Shown: positions 8,315-15,426 of the stretch, one piece after another
Position numbering within the stretch: position 1 is the stretch's first letter
Layout: each line of letters opens with the position of its first letter
Source: an uncultured Oscillospiraceae bacterium
GTDB lineage: Bacteria > Bacillota > Clostridia > Oscillospirales > Oscillospiraceae
Assembly: GCA_947624385.1 (NCBI GenBank)
Contig: CANQJZ010000001.1
Span: 1-64,000, forward strand
Length of the DNA: 64,000 bases
Direction of reading: 5' to 3'
Made by a program: the position numbers and the translations under genes
Notes under the pieces: model-generated
The model's database searches: none
Told to the model about the DNA's origin: nothing
The model's input: only the letters and a program-made list of their open reading frames with translations

Positions 8315-9124
8315 TTACCGCTTGATACGGATGGTCACCACCATTTCCTTCTCATTCTGCTCCCGACGCAGGCCCACGTCCACGCCGCCCTGGCGCATGA
8401 TGTCCACGCTCTTTTGCAGGGTGTTCAAAAATATCCGCACGTCTTTCAGCACAAGCCGGGTCCGGGGTTGGGCCGTCGGTTTATCAAGACGTTCCAGCAG
8501 CGCGTCTATGTAGCTGTCCGCAGCGGGCACGGCCAGCCTGTGCTCGACAATGTGGTCCAGGGCCTTGCGGCGAAGGTCATCGTCCGGAAGGCGCAAAAGC
8601 GCCCGGCCGTGGCGCTCCGTCAGGTCCGCGGCCCGCAGCTTGTCCAGTATGTCCGGTGGCAGCTTCAACAGCCGCAGCTTGTTGGCCACGGCGGGCTGGC
8701 TCTTCCCCAGCCGGCGGGCACATTCCTCCTGGCTCAGGCCGTAGGCCTCCATGAGCCGGGCGATGCCGCGGGCCTGTTCGATGAAGTCCAGGTCCTGGCG
8801 CTGTATGTTCTCCACCAGGGCCAGCAGACCGGCCTCCGGCCCGTCCGCCTCCAGCACCAGGCACGGTACCCGGTCCAGTCCGGCCATCCTTGCCGCCCGC
8901 CAGCGCCGCTCCCCGGCCACCAGCTCGTAGCCGTTGTTCTCACTGCGCCGGACCGACAGCGGGCACAGCACCCCGTACTGCCGTATGCTCTCCGCCAGCT
9001 CCTCCAGCGCCTCGGGTTCGAATACCTGGCGCGGCTGCATGGGGTTGGGCACGATCTCGTCCAGCGCCAGGCTCAGCACCCCCGTCTCGGCCGCCTTCCG
9101 GCGGGTCTTCATCAGCATCGGCAT
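8315..9124 (-). CDS. ParB/Spo0J-family protein, Noc-like
   Basis: 269 residues from the ATG at 9124 with GAGGGGGAG upstream (the ORF-track start is 108 nt further and unsupported). The ParB/Srx domain shows P-N-P-M-Q-P-R-Q and GYELVAGERRWRAARMAG, the CTP-binding loop region, followed by the helix-turn-helix (LSQEECARRLGKSQPAVANKLRLL). The C-terminal DVRIFLNTLQKSVDIM segment resembles Noc, the nucleoid-occlusion paralogue, more than Spo0J. No parA neighbour is present, which also favours Noc. Noc binds chromosomal sites and blocks septation over the nucleoid. Confidence 0.8.
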   Translation of the reverse strand: MPMLMKTRRKAAETGVLSLALDEIVPNPMQPRQVFEPEALEELAESIRQYGVLCPLSVRRSENNGYELVAGERRWRAARMAGLDRVPCLVLEADGPEAGLLALVENIQRQDLDFIEQARGIARLMEAYGLSQEECARRLGKSQPAVANKLRLLKLPPDILDKLRAADLTERHGRALLRLPDDDLRRKALDHIVEHRLAVPAADSYIDALLERLDKPTAQPRTRLVLKDVRIFLNTLQKSVDIMRQGGVDVGLRREQNEKEMVVTIRIKR

Positions 9125-9206
9125 AGAAAAAAACTCCCCCTCGCCGCTTTGGATGGACACATTATAAAATGTCCCACCCGCGAAAGGGGGAGAAATCGGG
9201 GAGCGC

Positions 9207-9235
9207 TTGCAAACCGGAGCGGGATATGTCATTAT
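9207..9235 (+). promoter_or_regulatory. Promoter of the leader peptide and GNAT gene
   Basis: TTGCAA, 17-bp spacer, CATTAT. The start point would be near 9242, giving a transcript that begins about 38 nt before the 12-codon leader ORF. A divergent TATAAT (9161-9166, minus) probably serves the parB-like gene but lacks a clear -35. Confidence 0.5.
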
Positions 9236-9279
9236 AGTAGCAGCGCTGTTCCCAAGGCTTTGGAAAGGGGTGATACGTT

Positions 9280-9318
9280 ATGAAGACGAGACGTGTACGG
9301 AGGGTCCACGAACTCTGA
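9280..9318 (+). CDS. Putative 12-residue Arg-rich leader peptide
   Basis: ATG at 9280 follows AAAGGGGTGAT and encodes MKTRRVRRVHEL then TGA. Four of twelve residues are Arg and two of these use rare-type codons (AGA, AGG). Its last five codons form the 5' arm of a hairpin whose 3' arm can alternatively pair with the ribosome site of the downstream acetyltransferase. Too short for the ORF track. Translation is inferred, not shown. Confidence 0.45.
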   Translation: MKTRRVRRVHEL

Positions 9319-9340
9319 CCCTCCAATATTATTATGGAGG
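9299..9340 (+). promoter_or_regulatory. Candidate translational attenuator with mutually exclusive hairpins
   Basis: GGAGGGTC (9299-9306) pairs with GACCCTCC (9317-9324). The same CCTCCA (9320-9325) can instead pair with TGGAGG (9335-9340), the acetyltransferase Shine-Dalgarno. The two stems cannot coexist, so ribosome position on the leader peptide could switch access to the start codon at 9347. Confidence 0.45.
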
Positions 9341-9346
9341 ATCGAT

Positions 9347-9790
9347 ATGATCGAACGACTGACAGACTTTTCCGACCCGGCCTTTCAGGCGGCCTTTCGC
9401 CGGTATTTCACCGAGATGAGCGTGACCGTGCGGGACTGGGAGGGACTTTTCCGGGAGATGAATGAGGGCGGCAACGCCGCCTTTGCGCGCACCGGCGGGG
9501 ACGGGGACCTGCTGGGCTTCATCCAGTTCTGTTCCATCCCCTTCACAAGCTGGTTTTTCGAGGAGACCTGCGGCTTCATCCGGGAGTTCTGGGTCGCGCC
9601 GGAGGCCAGGGGCCGGGGCGTCGGCTCTGAACTGCTGACGCTGGCGGAGGATCATTTCCGGGGAAAAGGCATTCGCACGAGCATTCTCACCACCAACACC
9701 GCCGCGGCCTTTTATGTCCATCACGGATACGAAAAAGCCCCCGCCTGCCGTGCGAAAAACAACGACGACGTATATGTAAAACGCCTGTAA
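9347..9790 (+). CDS. GNAT-family N-acetyltransferase
   Basis: 147 residues from the ATG at 9347 with TGGAGG 6 nt upstream. The GNAT core is clear: FIREFWVAPEARGRGVGSELL contains the R/Q-x-x-G-x-G/A acetyl-CoA pyrophosphate loop (RGRGVG), followed by an N-T-A-A-A-F-Y-V-H-H-G-Y C-terminal motif. The substrate is not predictable. The upstream leader peptide and alternative hairpins suggest regulated translation, an arrangement known from some antibiotic-modifying enzymes, but resistance is only a hypothesis. Confidence 0.85.
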   Translation: MIERLTDFSDPAFQAAFRRYFTEMSVTVRDWEGLFREMNEGGNAAFARTGGDGDLLGFIQFCSIPFTSWFFEETCGFIREFWVAPEARGRGVGSELLTLAEDHFRGKGIRTSILTTNTAAAFYVHHGYEKAPACRAKNNDDVYVKRL

Positions 9791-10012
9791 TGGCGTATAT
9801 CGCCGTCAGGCGATACCACGTTGACCGCCACCCCTGCGGGGATGTATGATCATCTCTCCCCCAGTCAGCGCAGAGCGCTGACAGCCCCTTGGGGTCCCCA
9901 AAAGGCACGCTTGCCTTTTGGGGAGAGGAGGAGCCGTGGGCTACTCGGGGTTTGCCGCTTGCGGCGAATCCCGACCTAGCCCAGCGAGCGACGACGACAG
10001 AGGGGGCGTCAT
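9791..10012. repeat. Composite of palindromic repeat elements
   Basis: Three joined pieces. 9791-9822 is a GGCGATA-type inverted repeat that recurs near 39552. About 9855-9890 holds GTCAGCGC...GCGCTGAC, the same module found near 13538 (family 1 half). 9891-10012 is a family-2 element: CCCCAAAAGG/CCTTTTGGGG hairpin, then a nested TGGGCTA...TAGCCCA hairpin, ending near GCGAGCGACGACGA. Family-2 relatives occur in sfsA (30216-30326) and in the prophage (55514-55622). Confidence 0.65.
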
Positions 10013-10067
10013 AAGACAGTACGATGTGATTTTTTGAATGGCGTGGCGGGTGTCACGCCATTTCCTC

Positions 10068-10427
10068 TTACATAAGCTCTTGGATGGGGATGAAGCCCAC
10101 AAAGTCGTATGAGATATGGATGCTCTGCCGCCGCTTGCCGCTGCTCTCGTCCGGGGCTTCTATGTAGATGGCCTTTACAAGCTCATGCAGTGCATACGGC
10201 GTCAGGTTTTCTAGTCCAACATATTTGTGCGCCTGGGCTATGAAGCGTTCCACATCGTCGGCTGTCTGCTCTTGCCTGGTTTCATCCTCTACAGAGTAAT
10301 CCTGAAGATCCTGCCAGAAGGCCAGCGCGTAGTTTGCAATTTTGAGAGAGTCCGCCTTGTCCGTTTTGATTTTTCGGATAGAATTGTCACTGAAATCATG
10401 GATCAGCATGGCATTGACTACGCTGAC
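10068..10427 (-). pseudogene. Fused remnants of an IS110 transposase and a serine recombinase C-terminus
   Basis: The 113-residue ORF is a chimera. Its N-terminal part (N-S-I-R-K-I-K-T-D-K-A-D-S-L-K-I-A-N-Y-A-L, extending upstream of the ATG as V-S-V-V-N-A) matches the DEDD-region pattern of IS110 transposases. Its C-terminal part (D-V-E-R-F-I-A-Q-A-H-K-Y then an HISYDFVGFIP-like end) matches the C-terminus (DUF4368 type) of large serine recombinases of conjugative/mobilisable clostridial elements. Neither part is complete, so it is mobile-element debris rather than a gene. Confidence 0.65.
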
Positions 10428-10959
10428 AAAAAAGTACGACTACGACGAGTACATGTCCCTATTTTCCGTGGTGTTCCAGGACTTTAAGCTCTTTTCCATC
10501 TCCCTGGGCCAGAACGTGGCGGCCAGCACGGATTTTGACCGGGCGCGTGCAGACGAGTGATTGAAGCGCGCCGGGTTTGACGGGCGGGAGGCGATGATGC
10601 CTAAGGGCCTCGACACGCCGCTCTACAAGGACTTCGACAAGGAGGGCGTTGAGATCTCCGGCGGCGAGGCCCAGAAGATTGCCTTGGCCCGCGCCCTCTA
10701 TAAAGATGCGCCCTTCATCGTCCTGGACGAGCCAACCGCCGCCCTGGACCCGGTTTCAGAGTACGAGGTCTACAGCCGCTTTAATGCCATAGCCGGCGAT
10801 AAGACCGCAATCTACATCAGCCACCGCTTGGCCTCCTGTCGCTTCTGCGACAAGATCGCCGTGTTCCACGAGGGCCAGATTGTCCAAACGGGCCGCCACG
10901 AGGAGCTCATAGCCGACGCGGTTGGAAAATACCACGAACTTTGGACTGCCCAGGCGTAG
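10428..10959 (+). pseudogene. Truncated ABC transporter ATPase with an in-frame stop
   Basis: Starting abruptly at KKYDYDEY next to the IS110 debris, the reading frame has the Q-loop (SVVFQDFKLF), then TGA at 10558-10560, then continues in the same frame through the signature ISGGEAQKIALARAL, Walker B (FIVLDEPTAALDP) and H-loop (IYISHR). The Walker A and the permease half expected of this exporter type are missing. The stop lies where relatives usually have a Cys codon, so one substitution (TGC/TGT to TGA) could explain it. Non-functional. Confidence 0.8.
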
Positions 10960-11048
10960 TATTATACGGCAGAGTATTAATGCGCAGAATACCCTTCCGC
11001 AAAGAGCCGGACGCATGACGCAGAGCGTTATCTATGAGGTGTATTATT

Positions 11049-11261
11049 ATGAACGATGAAACTTCCAAATGGGTGCATTGTCCTGTTTGCAGGAGCAAAA
11101 CGAGGATAAAGGTTTATGAAGATTCGGTCCTGCTGAATTTCCCTCTCTTTTGCCCGAAGTGCAAGCAGGAGCATAACGTCAGCATCATACAGATGAAGAT
11201 GGTGATAAATGACGAGCCAGAAACACTGCCCCGACCACGCTTCCAGTACAAGTACCCCTAG
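11049..11261 (+). CDS. Cysteine-rich KTR-domain protein
   Basis: 70 residues from the ATG at 11049 (GAGGT upstream). It has two C-x-x-C pairs (CPVCRSKTR and CPKCKQEH) typical of a zinc ribbon, with the K-T-R motif that names the family. Such proteins are common cargo of clostridial conjugative elements. Lying in a cluster of recombinase and IS fragments, it is probably a survivor of a decayed element. Function unknown. Confidence 0.75.
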   Translation: MNDETSKWVHCPVCRSKTRIKVYEDSVLLNFPLFCPKCKQEHNVSIIQMKMVINDEPETLPRPRFQYKYP

Positions 11262-11445
11262 CAGAAGCTGCCGTTGCTGTCAATGGTCAAGATGAACGGC
11301 TCTCCGAGCCGCCATTGACAGCCCCGCCCGCTTCCGCTCTCCCTGTCTGTAAGAGGGGCGACAGCCATTTCTGCTGCCGCGCCTTTTTTAGCATCTGTTC
11401 CTTGCCTCACGCATCAGTGGTCGATGTCCGCATTTAAGTGCCTTG

Positions 11446-11556
11446 GACCCGTTCTGCCGCAAGGGGTTGAACGCGGCAAATGTAGGGGGGTAATGGTAGT
11501 ATATGGCGACACTGGAAAACCAGGGTCTATATGCGGACATGCTTAAAAATATTTAA
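11446..11556. repeat. Direct repeat copy 1 (111 bp)
   Basis: Aligns without gaps to 11622-11732, 176 bp away. Shared landmarks at the same offsets are GACCC, AAGG, GGGGGGTAA-GGTAGTATATGGC and GGGTCTAT. A palindrome ATGCTTAAA/TTTAAGCAT sits at its right end. No ORF is evident. Probably non-coding ends or a residual repeat of the decayed element. Confidence 0.7.
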
Positions 11557-11621
11557 GCATTTGCCGCCATATGTGCGGCCAAGTGAAAACGAGGGTTCGA
11601 TGTAACGCTTTTGGCCAGTCA

Positions 11622-11732
11622 GACCCCTTGCGGCGCAAGGCTTTCAGAGTGCCAAAGTCAGGGGGGTAAGGGTAGTATATGGCACACCTCGAAAAGCGGG
11701 GTCTATTGCGTGACATACTTCAAAGTTTTTAA
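11622..11732. repeat. Direct repeat copy 2 (111 bp)
   Basis: Second copy of the 111-bp repeat, gapless against 11446-11556. Includes GGGGGGTAAGGGTAGTATATGG. The surrounding 11262-11910 has no credible gene; I see only these repeats, the inverted repeat at 11743-11784 and the palindromic module at 11912. Confidence 0.7.
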
Positions 11733-11742
11733 CAAATTCAAA

Positions 11743-11784
11743 GCAGACAGCGGAGGGCGCATTTTAGCACCATCCGCTGTCTGC
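11743..11784. repeat. 12-bp perfect inverted repeat
   Basis: GCAGACAGCGGA and its exact complement TCCGCTGTCTGC are separated by 18 bp. No T tract follows, so it is not a clear terminator; it may be an end or binding site of the decayed element. Confidence 0.5.
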
Positions 11785-11911
11785 TCTGTCGATTCCAATT
11801 CTGTAAGGCAGTTGCAAGATGTTCGTTTTTCTGGGGTCATACTGTCTTGCGAAGCACGCCCATCAGAGGGGGGGCCAGATTCTATACCCAGGTAGAGAAT
11901 CAGCCTCCCTC

Positions 11912-11957
11912 TGACGAGGGGGATGGCTCGCCCTTGCGGGCGAGTCGGAGGGAGAGA
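11912..11957. repeat. Family-1 palindromic module (partial)
   Basis: CCTCCCTCTGACGAGGGGG, then hairpin CTCGCCC-TTGC-GGGCGAG, then GGAGGGAGAGA. The order and ends match the reverse complement of the module at 13527-13577 with a different middle hairpin, so both belong to one interspersed family. Confidence 0.55.
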
Positions 11958-11964
11958 CAGATAT

Positions 11965-12828
11965 TCACACCCCTGTGCCGTCGAAGGGCGGGGTGTACGC
12001 CGCCTCGGCGCTGGACAGCTCCTGGGTGTACCCCTCCAATAGCCCCAGCGCCGCCATATAATCGCAGGCCCGCCGGTATTCCTCCGCCGTCAGCCGACGG
12101 TCAGGGCCGCCGCGCCCGTTGGGGGTGTACTGGCCCATGAGAGATACCAGCACGTCCCCGTCGCGAAACGTCTCCCGTATCCAGTCCAGCACGGCGAAGG
12201 TGTTGTCCAGCTCCCCCGGCAGCACCAAATGCCGGATCATCACGCCTTTTATGAGCATGCCGTCGTCGTCCAGCACGTACGGCCCGGTCTGGCGAAACAT
12301 CTCCAAAATGGCAGCTTTCGCCACGGCGGGGTAATCAGCCGCGCCGGAGAGCCTCTCCGCCAGCGCGCCGTCCATGTACTTCATGTCCGGCAGATAGACC
12401 TGCACCTTCCCCGCCAGCGCCCGCAGGGCCGGGAGGGATTCATAACCGCCGGTGTTCCACACCACGGGGATGCCGGGCGGCGGCGTCAGCGCCTGCAGCA
12501 CGGCGGGCAGAAAGTGGGAGGCGGTGACCAGGTTCAGGTCGTGTACGCCCTGTTCCTCCAGCTCCCGGAAGATGGCCCGCAGCCGGTCTACGGAGACGGC
12601 CTTGCCCGCGCCGCCGGCGCTGATATCGGCGTTCTGGCAGAACGCGCACCGGAGCGTACACCCGGCGAAAAACACGGCGCCGCTGCCCCGTGTGCCGCTG
12701 ATACAGGGTTCCTCCCAATAGTGGGGCGCGGCACGGGCTATCACCGGCTCCCAGCCCACGCCGCAATAGCCGGGATGGGCTGCATCCCGGCTCGCGCCGC
12801 ATTTTCTCGGACAGAGTGAACAGAGCAT
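11965..12828 (-). CDS. PflX-like radical SAM protein
   Basis: 287 residues. The radical SAM motif C-T-L-R-C-A-F-C (near residue 57-64) supplies the [4Fe-4S] ligands, and an N-terminal C-x-x-C-x-x-x-C cluster (MLCSLCPRKCG) is typical of the COG1313/PflX group related to pyruvate formate-lyase activases. Downstream blocks NTGGYES and VYLPDMKY fit this group. No pyruvate formate-lyase gene is nearby and the substrate is unknown. The next gene upstream ends 18 nt away, so they may be cotranscribed. Confidence 0.85.
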   Translation of the reverse strand: MLCSLCPRKCGASRDAAHPGYCGVGWEPVIARAAPHYWEEPCISGTRGSGAVFFAGCTLRCAFCQNADISAGGAGKAVSVDRLRAIFRELEEQGVHDLNLVTASHFLPAVLQALTPPPGIPVVWNTGGYESLPALRALAGKVQVYLPDMKYMDGALAERLSGAADYPAVAKAAILEMFRQTGPYVLDDDGMLIKGVMIRHLVLPGELDNTFAVLDWIRETFRDGDVLVSLMGQYTPNGRGGPDRRLTAEEYRRACDYMAALGLLEGYTQELSSAEAAYTPPFDGTGV

Positions 12829-12846
12829 ATATTATCTCTCCCTGTT

Positions 12847-13437
12847 TCATCCCGCCGTGAACCGCCGCCAGAGCCACAGCATGAGCAGCGATACGGCCAG
12901 GCCCAGCAGCCCGGACCCGGCGGCCAGCAGGACTTTTTGATAGGGGCGTTTGCCCTCTTCCCGCGCCTTTTCGATCTCGGTGAGGGGCTTGCCCTCGGTG
13001 AAGGCCACGATCTCTTTGTAGGTCTGGATGTCGAATTTTTTCTTCCACTTCTCCACCCGGAGCGACCAGGCAAACGTCACGGCGGCCAGGACCGTCCAGA
13101 CTGCCAGGCCCCGCCAACGCCACAGCATCGCCAGCGGCACGCATGTGACCAGCATGACCGCGAACAGCGCCGTCAGAATAACGCTGTCCCGCCGGAAGGC
13201 CGCTTTTTCCTCGTCGTCGATCTGCTTTTTCATTTCCGCGATGTCTCCTTTGACAAGATCGTCAAGGGACGCGGAAAAAACCTCCGCCAACAGCAGCAGG
13301 CTTTTGATGTCCGGGCAGGTCCGGTCGTTTTCCCAGTTGGAGACAGACTGGCGGGTGGCGTACACCCGCTCCGCAAGCTCTTCCTGCGAAAGGCCCAGGG
13401 CCTGCCGTCTTTTTCGTATCTGGCCGCCAAGTTCCAT
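12847..13437 (-). CDS. XRE-family regulator with C-terminal membrane helices
   Basis: 196 residues. Residues 5-60 are a classical XRE helix-turn-helix (LSQEELAERVYATRQSVSNWENDR). After a linker come two adjacent hydrophobic helices (about 85-125) and a final one (about 168-188), so the DNA-binding domain is membrane-tethered. ATG at 13437 follows AAGGAGG. Such proteins often control a neighbouring transporter or their own operon; here the partner would be the PflX-like gene. Promoter at 13461-13489. Confidence 0.85.
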   Translation of the reverse strand: MELGGQIRKRRQALGLSQEELAERVYATRQSVSNWENDRTCPDIKSLLLLAEVFSASLDDLVKGDIAEMKKQIDDEEKAAFRRDSVILTALFAVMLVTCVPLAMLWRWRGLAVWTVLAAVTFAWSLRVEKWKKKFDIQTYKEIVAFTEGKPLTEIEKAREEGKRPYQKVLLAAGSGLLGLAVSLLMLWLWRRFTAG

Positions 13438-13460
13438 GTTCCGCGCCTCCTTGCCCTGCC

Positions 13461-13489
13461 AGCATACGGGAAAAGCGGCGAGGTGTCTA
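13461..13489 (-). promoter_or_regulatory. Promoter of the membrane XRE gene
   Basis: TAGACA, 17-bp spacer, TATGCT on the minus strand, about 25 bp upstream of the ATG. Confidence 0.55.
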
Positions 13490-13526
13490 TCAAAGTTCTT
13501 TTACATGGGGGTAACAGGTTATTTTT

Positions 13527-13577
13527 CTCTCCCTCAGTCAGCGCGGAGCGCTGACAGCCCCCTCGTCAGAGGGGGCC
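13527..13577. repeat. Family-1 palindromic module (half element)
   Basis: CCCTCAGTCAGCGC-GGA-GCGCTGACAG (8-bp stem) followed by CCCCCTC-GTCA-GAGGGGG (7-bp stem). It is the reverse complement of the left half of full-length family-1 elements such as 24789-24905. Confidence 0.65.
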
Positions 13578-13599
13578 ATTGAATAAGGAAAGTTATTAA

Positions 13600-14202
13600 T
13601 CATTCCTCCGTTGTGATGGTGATGCTCTCGATGACGGGCTGTTCCGCCGGCAGGATAGTTCCGTTGTCGTCTATGGGCTTTGCGGCGGCGCAGACGGCGT
13701 CCACCACGTCCATGCCGTCCGTCACCGCGCCGAAGGCGGCGTACTGTCCGTCTAAAAACGTGCTGTCCTGGTGGACGATGAAAAACTGAGAGCTGGCGCT
13801 GTCCGGGTCGCTGCTCCTGGCCATGGAGATGGTCCCTCTGGTGTGGGAAAGGGGGTTGTCAAAGCCGTTGGCGGAAAACTCGCCGGGGATCGTCTCGTCG
13901 GACCCACCGGTGCCGTTGCCGTCCGGGTCGCCGCCCTGCATCATGAAGCCGGCCATGATCCGGTGGAAGGTCAGCCCGTCATAAAACCCGCTCTGGGCCA
14001 GGGAAACGAAGTTGTCCACGGTTTTGGGCGCGGCGGCATGGTCCAGCTTGACCGTGATGGTGCCGTAGTCCCTGATATTTATTTCCGCGTAATAAACGGT
14101 CCCGTCGTCGCTCGCCGCGTCAGTCTCGGCGGGCGCTTTTTTGCCGCACCCGCTCAGGCACAGAAGCGCTGCCAGCGCCAGTATAAGAAGTCTCTTTTTC
14201 AT
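13600..14202 (-). CDS. Peptidyl-prolyl cis-trans isomerase, cyclophilin-type lipoprotein
   Basis: 200 residues. Lipobox L-S-G-C with the lipidated Cys at 19, so it is anchored outside the membrane. The cyclophilin domain is complete: V-D-N-F-V-S-L, FHRIMAGFMMQGGDP (with the catalytic Arg), GTISMARS, and SSQFFIVHQD. Role is extracytoplasmic protein folding. ATG follows AGGAGG; promoter at 14231-14259. Monocistronic. Confidence 0.92.
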   Translation of the reverse strand: MKKRLLILALAALLCLSGCGKKAPAETDAASDDGTVYYAEINIRDYGTITVKLDHAAAPKTVDNFVSLAQSGFYDGLTFHRIMAGFMMQGGDPDGNGTGGSDETIPGEFSANGFDNPLSHTRGTISMARSSDPDSASSQFFIVHQDSTFLDGQYAAFGAVTDGMDVVDAVCAAAKPIDDNGTILPAEQPVIESITITTEE

Positions 14203-14230
14203 GTTCCAGCCTCCTGCATGTGTTTGTATA

Positions 14231-14259
14231 AGGATAGCACGCTCCCGGCCTCATTGCAA
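14231..14259 (-). promoter_or_regulatory. Promoter of the cyclophilin lipoprotein gene
   Basis: TTGCAA, 17-bp spacer, TATCCT on the minus strand; start about 20 nt before AGGAGG. Confidence 0.55.
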
Positions 14260-14317
14260 GGCGGGTCGATGTTCCTGCTGAGTTTGATACGATTCGCGTT
14301 TTCATGGTCGATAACCA

Positions 14318-14866
14318 TTAACTGCTAAAAAACTGCACGATGCTGTTTATTCCACAAAGAACTTTTTCGTCTTGAACGGCGGGCCTTTCATTCGTATTGT
14401 GGCTGTACACAACATCATGAATATTATAACAGTTCATATGATGCAGCAAAGTACAGGCTGTTTCATATGGCTTTTCCATATGTCCGTCTCCGCCGCCCAC
14501 AAGTATAACGGCTCCCTTTTTTGATTTTGGAATAGGGGTCTCATTTCTAAAGAAACGGGCGCAAAAATACCTCTGTAATCTGCTCCCTACATCCAATAAT
14601 CGGCCTGTTAATTCTGAGAAATAGACGGGGGAGGCTATTGCGATATTGTCGCATTTCTGGATATACGAATATACCTCCTGCATTTCATCGTGGATCGCGC
14701 AGCCGTCATTTTCCCGGCAAAATCTGCAATCCATGCAAGGCGAGATATTACATCTATACGCGTTTACAATATGACTTTCACCATTCAGCGCATTTACCAG
14801 TTTTTCAACAAGTAACGCGGTGTCTCCATTTACTCTTGGCGACCCGTTCAATATGATCGTTTTCAT
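14318..14866 (-). CDS. Flavodoxin-fold iron-sulfur flavoprotein / NAD(P)H oxidoreductase
   Basis: 182 residues from the ATG at 14866 (GGAGAG 5-7 nt upstream); the ORF-track start is 357 nt too far. The N-terminus ILNGSPRVNGDT is the FMN phosphate loop of the flavodoxin_2 fold. The compact C-x-x-C-x-x-C-x5-C motif (PCMDCRFCRENDGC) matches iron-sulfur flavoproteins, which shuttle electrons, for example in oxidative-stress responses. SPVYF-L and a late GGGDGH loop fit the family. It is divergent from csoR; any link to copper stress is inference. Confidence 0.8.
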   Translation of the reverse strand: MKTIILNGSPRVNGDTALLVEKLVNALNGESHIVNAYRCNISPCMDCRFCRENDGCAIHDEMQEVYSYIQKCDNIAIASPVYFSELTGRLLDVGSRLQRYFCARFFRNETPIPKSKKGAVILVGGGDGHMEKPYETACTLLHHMNCYNIHDVVYSHNTNERPAVQDEKVLCGINSIVQFFSS

Positions 14867-15033
14867 TGTACTCTCCATGTGTTCAAACGCGCCGGTTCCG
14901 GCACTGGACATATACCCCACAGGCACGCTATAAATTATCCCTGCTCTTTGCATCGATCTTTCAGATTCCGATTTGCCGCGCTTGGCTCCGCGCAAGAATA
15001 ACACAAAAATGCGGAAAAATCTACAATTGCCCC

Positions 15034-15062
15034 TTGACAAATACCCCGGTGGGGTATATGAT
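15034..15062 (+). promoter_or_regulatory. csoR-copA promoter
   Basis: Perfect TTGACA, 17-bp spacer, TATGAT. A palindromic operator fills the spacer and a second follows the start point, so binding of CsoR would directly block RNA polymerase. Confidence 0.8.
15041..15057. promoter_or_regulatory. CsoR operator 1
   Basis: ATACCCC-GGT-GGGGTAT, a 7-bp perfect inverted repeat within the promoter spacer. It fits the G/C-tract plus TAT pattern of known CsoR boxes. Confidence 0.75.
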
Positions 15063-15066
15063 ACGG

Positions 15067-15083
15067 ATACCCCCAGGGGGTAT
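15067..15083. promoter_or_regulatory. CsoR operator 2
   Basis: ATACCCCC-A-GGGGGTAT, an 8-bp perfect inverted repeat just after the predicted start point. Centres of the two operators are 26 bp apart. Confidence 0.75.
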
Positions 15084-15101
15084 TTAGGAGGCTTGCGGAC
15101 T

Positions 15102-15410
15102 ATGGACGAGACGAAAACCTGCTGCTGCGGCGAAAAGCACACGGACCGGTCGGAGCAGGAAAAGCAAAAGCTGATACACCGCTTGAACCGGATCGAGGGA
15201 CAGATCCGGGGCATTCGGGGCATGATAGAGAAGGACGCCTACTGCACGGACGTATTGGTGCAGACGGCGGCGGTGGGCGCGGCGGTGAACGCCTTCGAGC
15301 GGGAGCTGCTGTCCAGCCACATCCACGGCTGCGTGGCCCGGGATATCCGGGCGGGCAAGGACGAGGTCATCGACGAGCTGGTGGCCACGCTGCAAAAGCT
15401 GATGAAGTGA
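15102..15410 (+). CDS. csoR: Copper-sensing transcriptional repressor CsoR
   Basis: 102 residues from the ATG at 15102, with TAGGAGG 10 nt upstream; the ORF-track start precedes the promoter. The DUF156 fold begins at LIHRLNRIEGQIRGI. The Cu(I) ligand triad C-H-C is present: Cys in AYCTDVL, and His and Cys in SSHIHGCV. Apo-CsoR represses; Cu(I) binding releases DNA. The gene precedes copA by 16 nt and its promoter contains two matching operators, so the operon is autoregulated. An extra N-terminal CCC and H cluster (TCCCGEKH) may add metal ligands. Confidence 0.93.
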   Translation: MDETKTCCCGEKHTDRSEQEKQKLIHRLNRIEGQIRGIRGMIEKDAYCTDVLVQTAAVGAAVNAFERELLSSHIHGCVARDIRAGKDEVIDELVATLQKLMK

Positions 15411-15426
15411 GGGGGCATTTGCAAAT

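Noticed and set aside
8315-9232. ParB-like ORF as a 305-aa protein
   Set aside because: The first 36 residues overlap the probable promoter and lack a ribosome site; the ATG at 9124 with GAGGGGGAG is better.
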